From positions 1-64,000 of the forward strand of contig JAJPHZ010000006.1 of NCBI GenBank assembly GCA_021325025.1: 64,000 nt of DNA, read 5' to 3'. The notes below the pieces were generated by a model. That model saw only the letters and a program-made list of their open reading frames with translations, was not told where the DNA came from and did no database searches. This stretch comes from Pseudomonadota bacterium. Lineage in GTDB: Bacteria > Desulfobacterota > Binatia > Binatales > Binataceae. Each line of letters begins with the position of its first letter. Positions within the stretch are counted from its first letter, which is position 1. Shown here in pieces: positions 1 to 8,760 of this stretch. A program made the position numbers and the translations under genes.

Positions 1-515
1 GGCCGATCGGCCCGCACACTATCCAGACTTTCACCACCGAATGGCGCGCCTACATCTTCACGGTGTGGGGCAGCGATGAGCCGGACGAATTACCCAGTAC
101 ATCGATGGAGGCGGGATGGCTGCCGGAGATGTCGCGCGACGCGGAGAAGGCCAAAATCGATCCCACTTACGCCGACGGGCTTTACTACGGCCCCTCGCGC
201 GGCCACGTGCATGAAAAATATGCGCAACTGATTGGCGTGCCGCGCGGCTACGGCTACGGCGCCACGATGGGCGCCTGGATCCTCGATTATCTTAGCAACT
301 GGGGCGGCGAACTGGGCTTCGTAGTCCATTGCAACGCGCGCTATATCGGTCCCGCCTTTGTTGGCGACGCCACGTTCCTGACCGGCCGGGTCACCAAGAA
401 AGAGCAGAACCCGGCAGCCAAAAACGGCATCGTCACCGTGGATTTCGAGATGAAAAATCAGAGCGGGATGCTGATGGCCAAGGGGCCGGCCGAGATCAGA
501 CTGCCCCTGAGGTGA
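1..515 (+). CDS. MaoC-like acyl-CoA hydratase/dehydratase, C-terminal part (5' end outside window)
   Basis: The reading frame is open from the first base and ends at TGA 513-515, so only about 170 C-terminal residues are present. They match, almost end to end, the C-terminal half of the complete double-hotdog MaoC-like protein at 25449-26645. Shared segments include IGPHTI near the start, KIDP, DGLYYGPSRGH, GYGYGATMGAW and a final LPL. MaoC-like hotdog proteins hydrate enoyl-CoA or related thioesters in fatty-acid or sterol side-chain breakdown. The N-terminal hotdog, where the partner half would lie, is outside the window. Family assignment is good; the substrate is unknown. Confidence 0.8.
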   Translation, partial: PIGPHTIQTFTTEWRAYIFTVWGSDEPDELPSTSMEAGWLPEMSRDAEKAKIDPTYADGLYYGPSRGHVHEKYAQLIGVPRGYGYGATMGAWILDYLSNWGGELGFVVHCNARYIGPAFVGDATFLTGRVTKKEQNPAAKNGIVTVDFEMKNQSGMLMAKGPAEIRLPLR

Positions 516-575
516 GAAAACAGGACGGCCGTGGCCGCGCCCGCTGAAATTGGGCGCGGCCGCAGCCGATTTGGA

Positions 576-1913
576 TTACTTCATCACGCGATCCAGACCG
601 CTGGGAGTGTATACGCCGGGAGCCCGGTACTCGCCCGGCACCTGGTCGTCGATCGTCAGGTCGTAGCCGTAGCTGGCCGTGGCGTGGTTGTTCTCCCAAT
701 CATAGCCCATCGCACCGCCGAAAGCCCGCGGCTGAACCGTTCTGTGACCTTCATACATTACGGTGCCAGGGTAATCCCATACTACATGGTAGAGTTTTTC
801 GGTACGGTCGTAGTTCTCTTCGGTATATGTTTGCCAGGTCTGCGTATCGACGGAAAAGATGCGGTCCGAATAGCAGTAGCCCCGTCCCAAAGCTTCGGTT
901 GCGCGCATGTTAATCAAGTATACTTTGCGCACTTGCCATTTTGTATATCCGGCTTTCGGCCAGCCCGGGAAAGCCACCCCGGTATTCTTGTCGCCGCCCA
1001 TGAAGGCTGAGCGCGCACCTTCGGTGAAGGCGACCTTTTCGTCGATGAAAGGCACCAGTAACTTCTTTTCACCCAGATATTCGGGCCTGAAAAAGGCCGG
1101 CTTCCAGTCGCTGTCATCGGCCAGAAAATCGGTCCCCAGGATCGGCGCACAGCGCGAGGCGCTCGACAGCCGCAGCGACCGGCGCAGGCTGGGCAGGAAT
1201 GCATACTCCTCGGTCAGCCGGGTCGGATCTTCCGGTATCAGCTCCAGCGCGGTGGTATATTTAGCCTGTTCAGGAATCATTTCGATGAAACGGTTCGCGA
1301 CGATATAGCCGGCCGCGTCGGGAAGGTTCATCGGGTAGGGCGGGTCGCTCATGTGCATCAGGCGGTAAAAGGCGTCATCCGTGTCCTCCGGTTGCACGTT
1401 GCCGAATGAGTCGGTTAACCAGTTATGGCTGAATTCATGCAGCACAAAGGGCTGAAAGAACCCCATCCAGAGGTTGTACATTATCTTGGCCGCCTTGTTC
1501 GGCTCGGTCGGGTTCGGAAACGGTGTTCCCGCCTGGTAGCCGGTGTAGATAAAGCCGCCGGTGGCAGGGTAGGGAACTAACCGCGTCTGCCCGGCGTATT
1601 TTTCGGTGTCCTGACGCATCGCTTTGGGAATCGGGTAATCTCCGGTAGGTCCGACTTCTACTACGTACTCGGGACTGTCGAGCACGTGAAAATGGCTGTT
1701 GCCCTCGAACGCAAGCCGCACGAAATAAGGAAAAAAGTTGCTGTAGCTTTTCCAATTGTGCAACGTAATCCTGGTGCCGGGGGGAATCGTTTGTGGCGAT
1801 GACGCATCGACCATCTGCTGGTAAACCTTGGGATCGAACTGCTGGGCCGCCGCGATCGCGGCGGTCAGCGTAGTGGCCAGTGCAATTACGGCTACCCACA
1901 TCACTCGCTTCAT
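576..1913 (-). CDS. DUF1329 family exported protein
   Basis: A 445-residue protein with a typical Sec signal peptide (MKRV then a hydrophobic stretch ending AIAAAQQ, cleavage near residue 23). The body matches the DUF1329 family, LolA/LolB-like envelope proteins of about 450 residues: an LPSLRRSLRL segment followed by GTDFLADD, then a WQVRKVYLI stretch and aromatic C-terminal strands. DUF1329 genes are often found with MMPL/RND transporters and are thought to help move hydrophobic molecules in the envelope; here the nearest such transporter is at 48933. A GGAGAAGAG ribosome-binding site lies just before the ATG. The gene is divergent from the amidohydrolase at 2398, with a good promoter at 2069-2096. 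The precise role is unknown. Confidence 0.8.
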   Translation of the reverse strand: MKRVMWVAVIALATTLTAAIAAAQQFDPKVYQQMVDASSPQTIPPGTRITLHNWKSYSNFFPYFVRLAFEGNSHFHVLDSPEYVVEVGPTGDYPIPKAMRQDTEKYAGQTRLVPYPATGGFIYTGYQAGTPFPNPTEPNKAAKIMYNLWMGFFQPFVLHEFSHNWLTDSFGNVQPEDTDDAFYRLMHMSDPPYPMNLPDAAGYIVANRFIEMIPEQAKYTTALELIPEDPTRLTEEYAFLPSLRRSLRLSSASRCAPILGTDFLADDSDWKPAFFRPEYLGEKKLLVPFIDEKVAFTEGARSAFMGGDKNTGVAFPGWPKAGYTKWQVRKVYLINMRATEALGRGYCYSDRIFSVDTQTWQTYTEENYDRTEKLYHVVWDYPGTVMYEGHRTVQPRAFGGAMGYDWENNHATASYGYDLTIDDQVPGEYRAPGVYTPSGLDRVMK

Positions 1914-2397
1914 GGTCTCTTCTCCATTTCAGAGCAAATATCTGCGGCCCCGATGGTTGCCGCGATTTTCCGCCGGGAGGCGGGAGTGTTCGACAATAGA
2001 GCCCGCGCGTCGGTTTTGGCGGTTCTATGCAAAGCGGGTTTGGCGTCGGTCAGCGTCGCCATGGCGGCATTATCGCCGACGCTGGATAATTGTCAACAGC
2101 AATAATAATTGTATATGCAAAAATTCCGTGCTGTTCGAGTGCAGGACGCGACGGCACGCAGAAGAAACCGCATCATGCCAAGGAGTCGGTGCTAACTTTC
2201 GGTATCGGCGATGGCGCAACCGCGAGGTGCGGGAAATTCAGATGAGGTGCGGTACCGTGTGTTGACGCGGCCGGCGGGCCGGTAGGGGGACGGGTGACGC
2301 GTGCGGTCCGGCGAAATCCCCATTTGCGCTGCACGGTGAATTTGTCGTAAGCATTTTTGCGTATGAGCGCTTGAGAACAGGTACGGGGGTAAGGCCA
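1914..2397. other. Divergent intergenic region
   Basis: A 484-base gap between the minus-strand DUF1329 gene and the plus-strand amidohydrolase. The stretch from about 2080 to 2130 is strikingly AT-rich compared with its surroundings and contains promoter-like hexamers on both strands (see 2069-2096). I find no convincing small gene or RNA in the remainder. Confidence 0.6.
2069..2096 (-). promoter_or_regulatory. Sigma-70-type promoter for the DUF1329 gene
   Basis: On the minus strand a perfect TTGACA (2091-2096) is followed after 16 bases by GATAAT (2069-2074), a 5/6 match to the -10 consensus. The implied leader is about 150 bases. Overlapping it on the plus strand is a weaker TTGTCA (2090-2095), 16 bases, TATATG (2112-2117) pair pointing toward the amidohydrolase. 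The two promoters would share bases and compete. Confidence 0.55.
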
Positions 2398-3519
2398 ATG
2401 GCGCTGAACATTGATCGCTTCGTGTCGGCCGACAGCCACATCAATGAACCCGACGACTTGTGGGTCACGCGTATGGATCGGCGGTTTCGCGACGACGCGC
2501 CGCATATGGAGGTGCGAGAGGGCGTCAAGACCTGGGTGGTGAAAGGTCTATATGCAACGCCGGAGGACAGTCCCCTGATGGCGGCGACCGACGAAAAGCA
2601 GCGGCCGGCGATGGATACCGGCCGTGGCGGACGGCACGAACAGGTGCGGCCCGGCGGCCTGGATCCACATCTGCGGCTGCTCGACCAGGATGTCGACCAT
2701 ATTGGCGCCGAGGTGCTGTATCCCGGCCACGCGCTGCTGTTCTACGGCATCGCCGATGCCGACTACCAGCGCGAGTGTCTGCGCGTTTATAACGACTTCG
2801 CCAGTGAGTTTTCGGCCACCAACCCCCAGCGCCTGCTGGGCGTGGGGATGCTACCGTTTCGGGGCCCGCTTGAATGGGCGATCGCGGAAGCCGAGCGCTG
2901 CGCCAGGTTGGGGCTGCGCGAAGTGATGATCCCGAACCTTCCGGCCCGCCCCTATCACGATCCCTATTACGAACCGCTGTGGGATGCTCTGGAGGCTATC
3001 GGTCTGCCGGTTGTAGCCCACACCGCTACCCAGGAAGAGCAACTGGACCTGGCCGTGACTTCGGTGCCGATAAACGCCTGGGTGGTGGACGAGAAGATCG
3101 TCAACATGATGCGTTGGCTGTCGCGGCTGATTGCAGGCGGTGTCCCCCAGCGCCATCCACGCCTGCGCTTTGTGATGGTGGAGAGCGGAATCGGGTGGAT
3201 TCCGGCGATGCTGCGCTTTATGGACCATTGGTGGGAAGATCATCACAAATGGATGCAGCCGAGACTTGAGGAGCCGCCCAGCTCCTATTTCAAGCAGCAG
3301 TTTTGGGCGACCTTCGAGGATGATCGACCGGGTGTGATGGTTCGTCATCTGCTCAATCCCAATCACCTGATGTGGGGCTCTGACTATCCGCACAGCGAAG
3401 GGACCTTCCCGCATTCCAAGGAGCGCATCGAGCAGGATTTTGCCGACATTCCGGAGGCTGAGACGCGCCGCCTGGTTCGGGACAACGCGGCGGAATTATA
3501 TGGCCTATCACTGACTTGA
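2398..3519 (+). CDS. Amidohydrolase family 2 (ACMSD-like metal-dependent hydrolase/decarboxylase)
   Basis: A 373-residue TIM-barrel protein of the amidohydrolase-2 family, which includes aminocarboxymuconate-semialdehyde decarboxylase and related ring-cleavage-product enzymes. The N-terminal SADSHINEPDDLW carries the usual D-x-H metal motif. A barrel His lies in VVAHTATQ, and the C-terminal MWGSDYPHSEG carries the conserved metal or catalytic Asp. An upstream in-frame ATG at 2371 exists, but the ATG at 2398 has GGGGTAAGG at the right distance and begins exactly at the family's N-terminus. A close paralog lies at 34605 (SADSHVNEP, ASDYPHSDSTW). The adjacent phosphotriesterase and SDR genes suggest a shared catabolic unit. 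The substrate is unknown. Confidence 0.85.
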   Translation: MALNIDRFVSADSHINEPDDLWVTRMDRRFRDDAPHMEVREGVKTWVVKGLYATPEDSPLMAATDEKQRPAMDTGRGGRHEQVRPGGLDPHLRLLDQDVDHIGAEVLYPGHALLFYGIADADYQRECLRVYNDFASEFSATNPQRLLGVGMLPFRGPLEWAIAEAERCARLGLREVMIPNLPARPYHDPYYEPLWDALEAIGLPVVAHTATQEEQLDLAVTSVPINAWVVDEKIVNMMRWLSRLIAGGVPQRHPRLRFVMVESGIGWIPAMLRFMDHWWEDHHKWMQPRLEEPPSSYFKQQFWATFEDDRPGVMVRHLLNPNHLMWGSDYPHSEGTFPHSKERIEQDFADIPEAETRRLVRDNAAELYGLSLT

Positions 3520-3629
3520 TTTGCCGGAACGGCGCTGGTTACCGTTTCGATTGACCCTCAACGATTTGCGACTACATCGAAGGACGACAGATACTAATCG
3601 GTAAGTTGATATAATGGGAGAGATCCTCG

Positions 3630-4610
3630 ATGGCCTCGACGGTGCAGACAGTGCTGGGTCCGATTCCGGTCGATCGGCTTGGCCTGACCCTGATGCACGA
3701 GCATCTTCGCGCCTGTTATCCGGGATGGGAGGTCGATACGACGCTGGTCTTCGACCGCGAGCGCGAGGTTGCCCGAGTCGCGGCCAAACTTGCGGCGCTC
3801 AAGCGGTTTGCAGTCATGTCGGTGGTGGATCCGTGTCCGATGGAGATTGGACGCGATCCCGCTTTCATGGCCGAAGTGTCGCGCCGCACCGGCATCAACA
3901 TAATCTGCACCACCGGGTTGTACATCGAGCACGGCCTGCCGCTGGCCGGCTTTCCGCCGTACTTTAAAACGATGCGCGAAGCGCAGATCCAGCGCGTGTA
4001 TACCACCGAATTGACCCAGGGCATCGGTCCGCAGCGCATCCGTCCCGGCCTCATCAAGTGCGCCACCGGACCGCATCGGATTGGCAAGTATGAGGAGCGC
4101 GCGCTGCGTGCGGCGGCGCGCACCGCGCTCGCCCTCGACGTGCGCATCACCACTCATACCACTGCTGGCTCGATGGGTAGCGAACAACTTGATATCTTCC
4201 TCTCCGAAGGCATGAAACCGCATCACATCGTGATCGGACATTCCGACATCAATCCCGATCCGGCCTATCATCGCTCGCTGATGGACCGGGGATGCTATGT
4301 CGGCTTCGACACCATCGGATTCAGCGACACCCCGCCCGACCAGGTCCGCGCCGAAAATCTGGTCGCGCTGGCCCGCGCGGGCTACGAAAAGCAGATCATG
4401 CTGTCGCAGGATAACGTCGGATGCTGGATGTTTGCCGAAGAGGACCTGCCGCAGCTTATCAAGACCCTGGAGTCCTCGCCCCGGCGCCGCTACACCTATC
4501 TTTTCGAAGAGTTCGTTCCTGGACTTTTGCGCGCCGGAGTCAGTGCGGATGCGATTGAGACCATGATGGTGCACAATCCGCGCCGCTATTTCGCGGGGGA
4601 TCCCCTTTAA
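3630..4610 (+). CDS. Phosphotriesterase-family hydrolase
   Basis: A 326-residue protein with the whole phosphotriesterase metal-site set: HEH in LMHEHL near residue 23, the carboxylatable Lys in LIKCATG, His in TTHTTAG, His in VIGHSD and Asp in LSQDNVG. In this family these ligate a binuclear metal centre, and many members are lactonases or esterases rather than organophosphate hydrolases. Lactonase activity would fit the nearby BVMOs, but that is inference. The start has GGGAGAGA at 3616-3623. The gene is followed after 30 bases by an SDR, so the two are probably co-transcribed. No key residue is missing. Confidence 0.88.
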   Translation: MASTVQTVLGPIPVDRLGLTLMHEHLRACYPGWEVDTTLVFDREREVARVAAKLAALKRFAVMSVVDPCPMEIGRDPAFMAEVSRRTGINIICTTGLYIEHGLPLAGFPPYFKTMREAQIQRVYTTELTQGIGPQRIRPGLIKCATGPHRIGKYEERALRAAARTALALDVRITTHTTAGSMGSEQLDIFLSEGMKPHHIVIGHSDINPDPAYHRSLMDRGCYVGFDTIGFSDTPPDQVRAENLVALARAGYEKQIMLSQDNVGCWMFAEEDLPQLIKTLESSPRRRYTYLFEEFVPGLLRAGVSADAIETMMVHNPRRYFAGDPL

Positions 4611-4640
4611 AGTGCCGACGTGCAGAATCGAGGACGTGTT

Positions 4641-5501
4641 GTGGGTTCGCTTTCGGGCAAGATCGCTGTGGTGACGGGCGCCAGCCGTGGTATCGGCAAG
4701 GGAGTTGCTCTGGCTTTGGGGGAAGAGGGCGCCACGGTTTACGTGACTGGACGGACCGTCAGCCCGGGTTCCGCGCCGCTGCCTGGCACCATCGGCCAGA
4801 CCGCTGCGGAGGTCGACCGCCGCGGCGGTAAGGGCATTGCCGTGCAGGTTGACCATGGCAATGACGACCAGGTCGCGTCGCTCTTCGCGCAGATCAGGCA
4901 AGAGCAGGGCCGCCTGGACATCCTGGTCAACAACGCCTTCGCGTTGCCCGAAGACCTGACCGAGCCCAAACCGTTTTGGGAAAAGCCGCTCTTGTACTGG
5001 CAGATGGTCGATGTCGGCGTGCGTTCCAACTATATAGCGGCGTGGCATGCGGCCCGCATTATGGTCCCGCAGAAGTCGGGTCTGATCGTGGCCACCTCGG
5101 GCTACACCGGAGTCAGGTACACTTACGGCGTGGTCTTCGGCACCTGCAAGGCCGCCGTCGATCGGATGGCACGCGACATGGCAATCGAGCTGCGGCCACA
5201 CAATGTAGCTTCGATTTCGCTGTGGCTGGGCCTCACCTTTACCGAACGCGCGCAGCGCGCCCTCAAAGAACATCCTGAGATGTCGTCGCAGACCGTTACG
5301 AACCCCGATGTTGCCACGTCCATTGAGTTTCCCGGCCGGGTAATCGCGGCGCTTGCCAAAGACCCGGACATCATGAAGCAATCGGGCGGCACTCACATCG
5401 CCGCCGAACTGGCGCAGCGCTATGGGGTCACTGACATCGACGGGAAAGTGCCCCCGTCGCTGCGCGCGCAGCGCGGCTCTCCACTCTACGCGCCGATTTA
5501 G
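4641..5501 (+). CDS. Short-chain dehydrogenase/reductase, DHRS1-like, catalytic Tyr replaced by Phe
   Basis: A 286-residue Rossmann protein with TGASRGIGKG near the N-terminus and LVNNAFA, resembling the DHRS1 group. The catalytic Y-x-x-x-K is F-G-T-C-K: the Tyr position is TTC at 5136-5138, four residues before Lys (5148-5150). Other Tyr residues lie nearby (VRYTY) but in the wrong register. The enzyme may be inactive as a classical SDR, use another Tyr, or have a non-redox role. I chose the GTG at 4641 because GAGGA lies 7 bases upstream; an in-frame GTG at 4620 is the alternative. It follows the phosphotriesterase gene closely and precedes another SDR at 5539. Confidence 0.82.
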   Translation: MGSLSGKIAVVTGASRGIGKGVALALGEEGATVYVTGRTVSPGSAPLPGTIGQTAAEVDRRGGKGIAVQVDHGNDDQVASLFAQIRQEQGRLDILVNNAFALPEDLTEPKPFWEKPLLYWQMVDVGVRSNYIAAWHAARIMVPQKSGLIVATSGYTGVRYTYGVVFGTCKAAVDRMARDMAIELRPHNVASISLWLGLTFTERAQRALKEHPEMSSQTVTNPDVATSIEFPGRVIAALAKDPDIMKQSGGTHIAAELAQRYGVTDIDGKVPPSLRAQRGSPLYAPI

Positions 5502-5538
5502 CGGGCCGGACTCGTTGCCAACCCAAAAGGAGCGTCAA

Positions 5539-6456
5539 TTGCCGGAACTCAGATTCGATAAGCGTGTAGCCGTGATTACAGGGGCGGGCAGAGGCCTGGG
5601 CCGTGCCTATGCTGTGCTGCTTGCATCCAGAGGGGCAAGCGTCGTCGTCAACGACACCGGGGGCAGCCTGGCGGGGGAAGGCATCGATGCGGGTCCTGCT
5701 GAGGCGGTGGCGCGGGAGATAAAATCCGCCGGCGGCGAAGCGATCGCCGCTACGCAGTCGGTAGCCACACCGGAAGGAGGAAACGCGATTATCAAGGCGG
5801 CGCTGGAGCGCTATGGCCGCATCGACATCCTCATCCACAACGCCGGCATAGTGCGCGCAGCGTCACTCAAGGAAATGACGCAGCAAGACTTCGACGCCGT
5901 GCTCGATGTCCACCTTCGAGGTGCTTTCCACGTTGTTCGGCCCGCCTTCATTCAGATGTGCAAGGCAGGTTACGGCCGAATCGTGCTGACGTCATCGATC
6001 GGCGGCTTGTATGGCAATCGGCGCCAGGCAAATTACGGCGTGGCCAAGGCGGGCATCATCGGATTGTCCAACGTCGTCGCGCTTGAGGGTGCCGCCGAGG
6101 GCGTCAAGTGCAACGTCATCGTGCCCGCCGCCGTGACCAGAATGGCCGAAGGCTTGGACACCAGCGCTTATCCGCCAATGTCGCCCGAAATGGTGGCGCC
6201 GGTGGTGGCCTGGCTTGCCCACGAATCCTGTTCGATCTCGGGGGAGATGCTGATTTCCATTGCCGGCCGTGTTGCGAAGGCCCTGATCATCGAGTCCCGC
6301 GGTGTATACAGAGGCAGATGGACGATTGAAGATGTGGCCGCGCAGATCGATGCCATCCGAAACATGGATGCGCCCTTCATCGCCGGCGGCGATGCCCATG
6401 CCGATCATATTCGGTATAGTTTCGAGATGGCCGCCAAAGGCCGCGCTTCGAAGTAA
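5539..6456 (+). CDS. SDR oxidoreductase, MFE-2/3-hydroxyacyl-CoA dehydrogenase-like
   Basis: A 305-residue SDR with TGAGRGLGRAYA, NDTGGSLAGEG and a complete Y-G-V-A-K active site preceded by TSSIGG. The NDTGG signature is typical of the (3R)-hydroxyacyl-CoA dehydrogenase domain of peroxisomal multifunctional enzyme type 2 and its bacterial relatives, which oxidise hydroxyacyl-CoA in sterol or fatty-acid beta-oxidation. The start is TTG 5539: AAAAGGAG lies 7 bases upstream and the protein then begins at the usual N-terminus (PELRFDKRVAV). Earlier in-frame starts would overlap the previous SDR gene. The C-terminal 40 residues extend beyond the core SDR fold. Confidence 0.85.
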   Translation: MPELRFDKRVAVITGAGRGLGRAYAVLLASRGASVVVNDTGGSLAGEGIDAGPAEAVAREIKSAGGEAIAATQSVATPEGGNAIIKAALERYGRIDILIHNAGIVRAASLKEMTQQDFDAVLDVHLRGAFHVVRPAFIQMCKAGYGRIVLTSSIGGLYGNRRQANYGVAKAGIIGLSNVVALEGAAEGVKCNVIVPAAVTRMAEGLDTSAYPPMSPEMVAPVVAWLAHESCSISGEMLISIAGRVAKALIIESRGVYRGRWTIEDVAAQIDAIRNMDAPFIAGGDAHADHIRYSFEMAAKGRASK

Positions 6457-6663
6457 AATCACAACGGCAATAAGCGGTGGAGGGCCGCCGGGCCTCGAGC
6501 GGCCCGCGCCGCGGTCGGCACCGTCGACCGTGCCTTGCTCGCAGAGCTTGCGGCGCAAGGTCCTTCAGGCTAATGAAATTGAGCTCGGAGCGGACGTTCC
6601 GGCTAGAAAAAGGTACGCCGGGTTGCCTGTGGGCGAGCCGCTATCGATAAGGAGACCGCACAG

Positions 6664-8661
6664 ATGAGTGAACGATCCGAATTGCTCAAGGCCACAGATG
6701 AGGTTATCGACGACGCGGTGAAGTATGCCGATCCCATGGTGCTTCGCGGCCTTCTGTATCAGCTCACGGGTGACGAGAGCATCGCGGCCACCAGGGTCGC
6801 CACGATGACCATCAGAAATACCGACATAACGGCGGTTACCAACCCCGCCGACGTAGCCCTGATTCAAGCCAAGGCGGCCGCATTTCTGAAGTCCTATCGG
6901 GACCAGGGCGCCGGTGACATCTCTTACGGTCCGCCCGAACGGCTGCGCCGCAGCATGAATCTTACTCTTGGAATTGATATTCCCGACTCCGAATTCGAGT
7001 TGTGGCTGGAGCAATTGGCGCTCGATCCATGGGCGCGGGGCCTGAATTGGCAGGAGCCGCCGCCGGCGCACGAGTTACAAAAATTCGTGGTAGCCGTGAT
7101 CGGTGCCGGGATGGGAGGCCTGAACGCGGCCGTCCAAATGAAGCATGCCGGCATTCCATATTTCGTAATCGAGAAGAACGACGAGGTTGGCGGTACGTGG
7201 TATGAAAACCGCTACCCGGGCGCCCGGGTGGATTCTCCAAGCCGCACCTACACGCATATCTATGGAGTTGATTTCGAATATCCTAATGCTTACTGCCCGC
7301 AGCGTGAGAACCTGAAGTATTTCAAGTGGGTGGCCGACCATTTCGATATTCGCAAAGACATTACGTTCAACACCGAGGTCAAGTCGCTCATCTGGGATGA
7401 GGACGCCAAGCTGTGGGAAATCAGGGCCGAAGGGCCCGACGGGCCACGCGTTTGGCGCGCGAACGCGGTGATCACGAGCGTTGGATTCCTGGCGCGGCCG
7501 AACATGCCAAACATCGAAGGCATGGAGACGTTCGCGGGCCAGGCATTCCATACCGCCCGCTGGCCCCGCGATCTGGAGTTGAAGGGCAAACGGGTTGCGG
7601 TGATTGGGACCGGCGCCACTGGATACCAATTGATTCCGGAGCTCGCAAAATTGGTCGGCCATACCTACGTTTTTCAGCGCACGCCCAATTGGTGCTTCGA
7701 CACCAAGGGATATCTGGAGCCGTTTCCGCCGCAGGTGAACTGGCTGGATCGGAACTTCCCCTACGTCAGGAATTTTATCCGCCTGCGAGTCAGTTGGCTT
7801 ACGGGCCCGGACAGCGTCATGAAGACCATGCGCATCGATCCTGAGTTCAAAGATGAGCATGCAAGGAGTGAACGCAACAAGAGGGTCCGCGAGCAGCAAA
7901 TCGAATTCATCAAAAGAAAGCTCGCAAGCCGGCCGGACCTTATCGAGAAGATGATCCCGGTTGCGCCTCCATACTCGGCGCGGCCCATTATCGTTGATGC
8001 GAATTACTGCATCTACGACGCATTGCTGCGCGATGATGTTACGCTGGTTACCGAGCCGATTCGGAGGATCACGCCGCGCGGGATCGAAGTTGAAGGCGGT
8101 GGTGAAATCCCGCTTGACATTATCGTTTATGCCACCGGCTTCAAAGCCAACGACTTTCTGTGGCCGATGGAGGTTCGGGGGCGGGGCGGCAAACGGATCG
8201 AGGAGTTATGGGCAAAGGACGGTGCACGTGCGTACCTGGGCACCATGCTGCCCGGGTTTCCGAATTTTTTCATGATCTACGGGCCTAACACCAACAACTT
8301 CGGCGGCCTGCAAATTGTCGATTTTGAGGAGATGGTGACGAGATTCGCGCTTGAATGCCTGGCCGGTGTGATTACTCAAAACAAGCGCGTCATCGACGTC
8401 ACACTGGACGCCTATTGGCGGTACAACGATGAGGTGGATCGGGCCGAGGCGCTGATGATTTACAAGGATCCGCGCGCCCATAACTACTACAAGAACGACA
8501 GCGGACGGTCAGCGGCCAACTGCCCAATCGACGTGAGGAAGATCTGGACCTGGCTGCGCAATCCGGCCGGCCGCATGAACGGAAGACAGCCCGGCGATCC
8601 GGAGGCAATAGCCAGTCCCACCGTACGGCCGTACCTTGGGGAGGATCTCGTTGTGGAGTGA
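6664..8661 (+). CDS. Baeyer-Villiger monooxygenase, 4-hydroxyacetophenone monooxygenase type
   Basis: A 665-residue flavoprotein. GAGMGG (residues 147-152) binds FAD. The BVMO fingerprint F-x-G-x-x-x-H-T-x-x-W-P is intact at residues 290-301 (FAGQAFHTARWP). A second Rossmann motif, GTGATG (315-320), binds NADPH. An N-terminal extension of about 140 residues is characteristic of the HAPMO-like group and absent from cyclohexanone-type enzymes. BVMOs insert oxygen beside a ketone, giving an ester or lactone. AAGGAGA stands 8 bases before the ATG. The GntR-type regulator follows downstream on the other strand. Substrate unknown. Confidence 0.92.
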   Translation: MSERSELLKATDEVIDDAVKYADPMVLRGLLYQLTGDESIAATRVATMTIRNTDITAVTNPADVALIQAKAAAFLKSYRDQGAGDISYGPPERLRRSMNLTLGIDIPDSEFELWLEQLALDPWARGLNWQEPPPAHELQKFVVAVIGAGMGGLNAAVQMKHAGIPYFVIEKNDEVGGTWYENRYPGARVDSPSRTYTHIYGVDFEYPNAYCPQRENLKYFKWVADHFDIRKDITFNTEVKSLIWDEDAKLWEIRAEGPDGPRVWRANAVITSVGFLARPNMPNIEGMETFAGQAFHTARWPRDLELKGKRVAVIGTGATGYQLIPELAKLVGHTYVFQRTPNWCFDTKGYLEPFPPQVNWLDRNFPYVRNFIRLRVSWLTGPDSVMKTMRIDPEFKDEHARSERNKRVREQQIEFIKRKLASRPDLIEKMIPVAPPYSARPIIVDANYCIYDALLRDDVTLVTEPIRRITPRGIEVEGGGEIPLDIIVYATGFKANDFLWPMEVRGRGGKRIEELWAKDGARAYLGTMLPGFPNFFMIYGPNTNNFGGLQIVDFEEMVTRFALECLAGVITQNKRVIDVTLDAYWRYNDEVDRAEALMIYKDPRAHNYYKNDSGRSAANCPIDVRKIWTWLRNPAGRMNGRQPGDPEAIASPTVRPYLGEDLVVE

Positions 8662-8760
8662 ACATTGTTTGCGGCAGGCGATGGCGCCGCCAGGTCCGGC
8701 GGCCGCCATCGCGGCAGCGGAAAGAGACAGGAACGGTGAAAACCCAGGTCGAACCGCGGG

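Noticed and set aside
3610..3615. Perfect TATAAT just before the phosphotriesterase gene.
   Set aside because: It is only 14 bases from the ATG, with the ribosome-binding site GGGAGAGA between them. A start of transcription after it would remove that site, and no good -35 is found at the right distance.
3594..5396. 600-residue open frame on the minus strand.
   Set aside because: It lies exactly antisense to the phosphotriesterase and SDR genes, whose motifs are intact. Its composition (His/Arg/Ala-rich, no domain) is typical of a GC-rich shadow frame.
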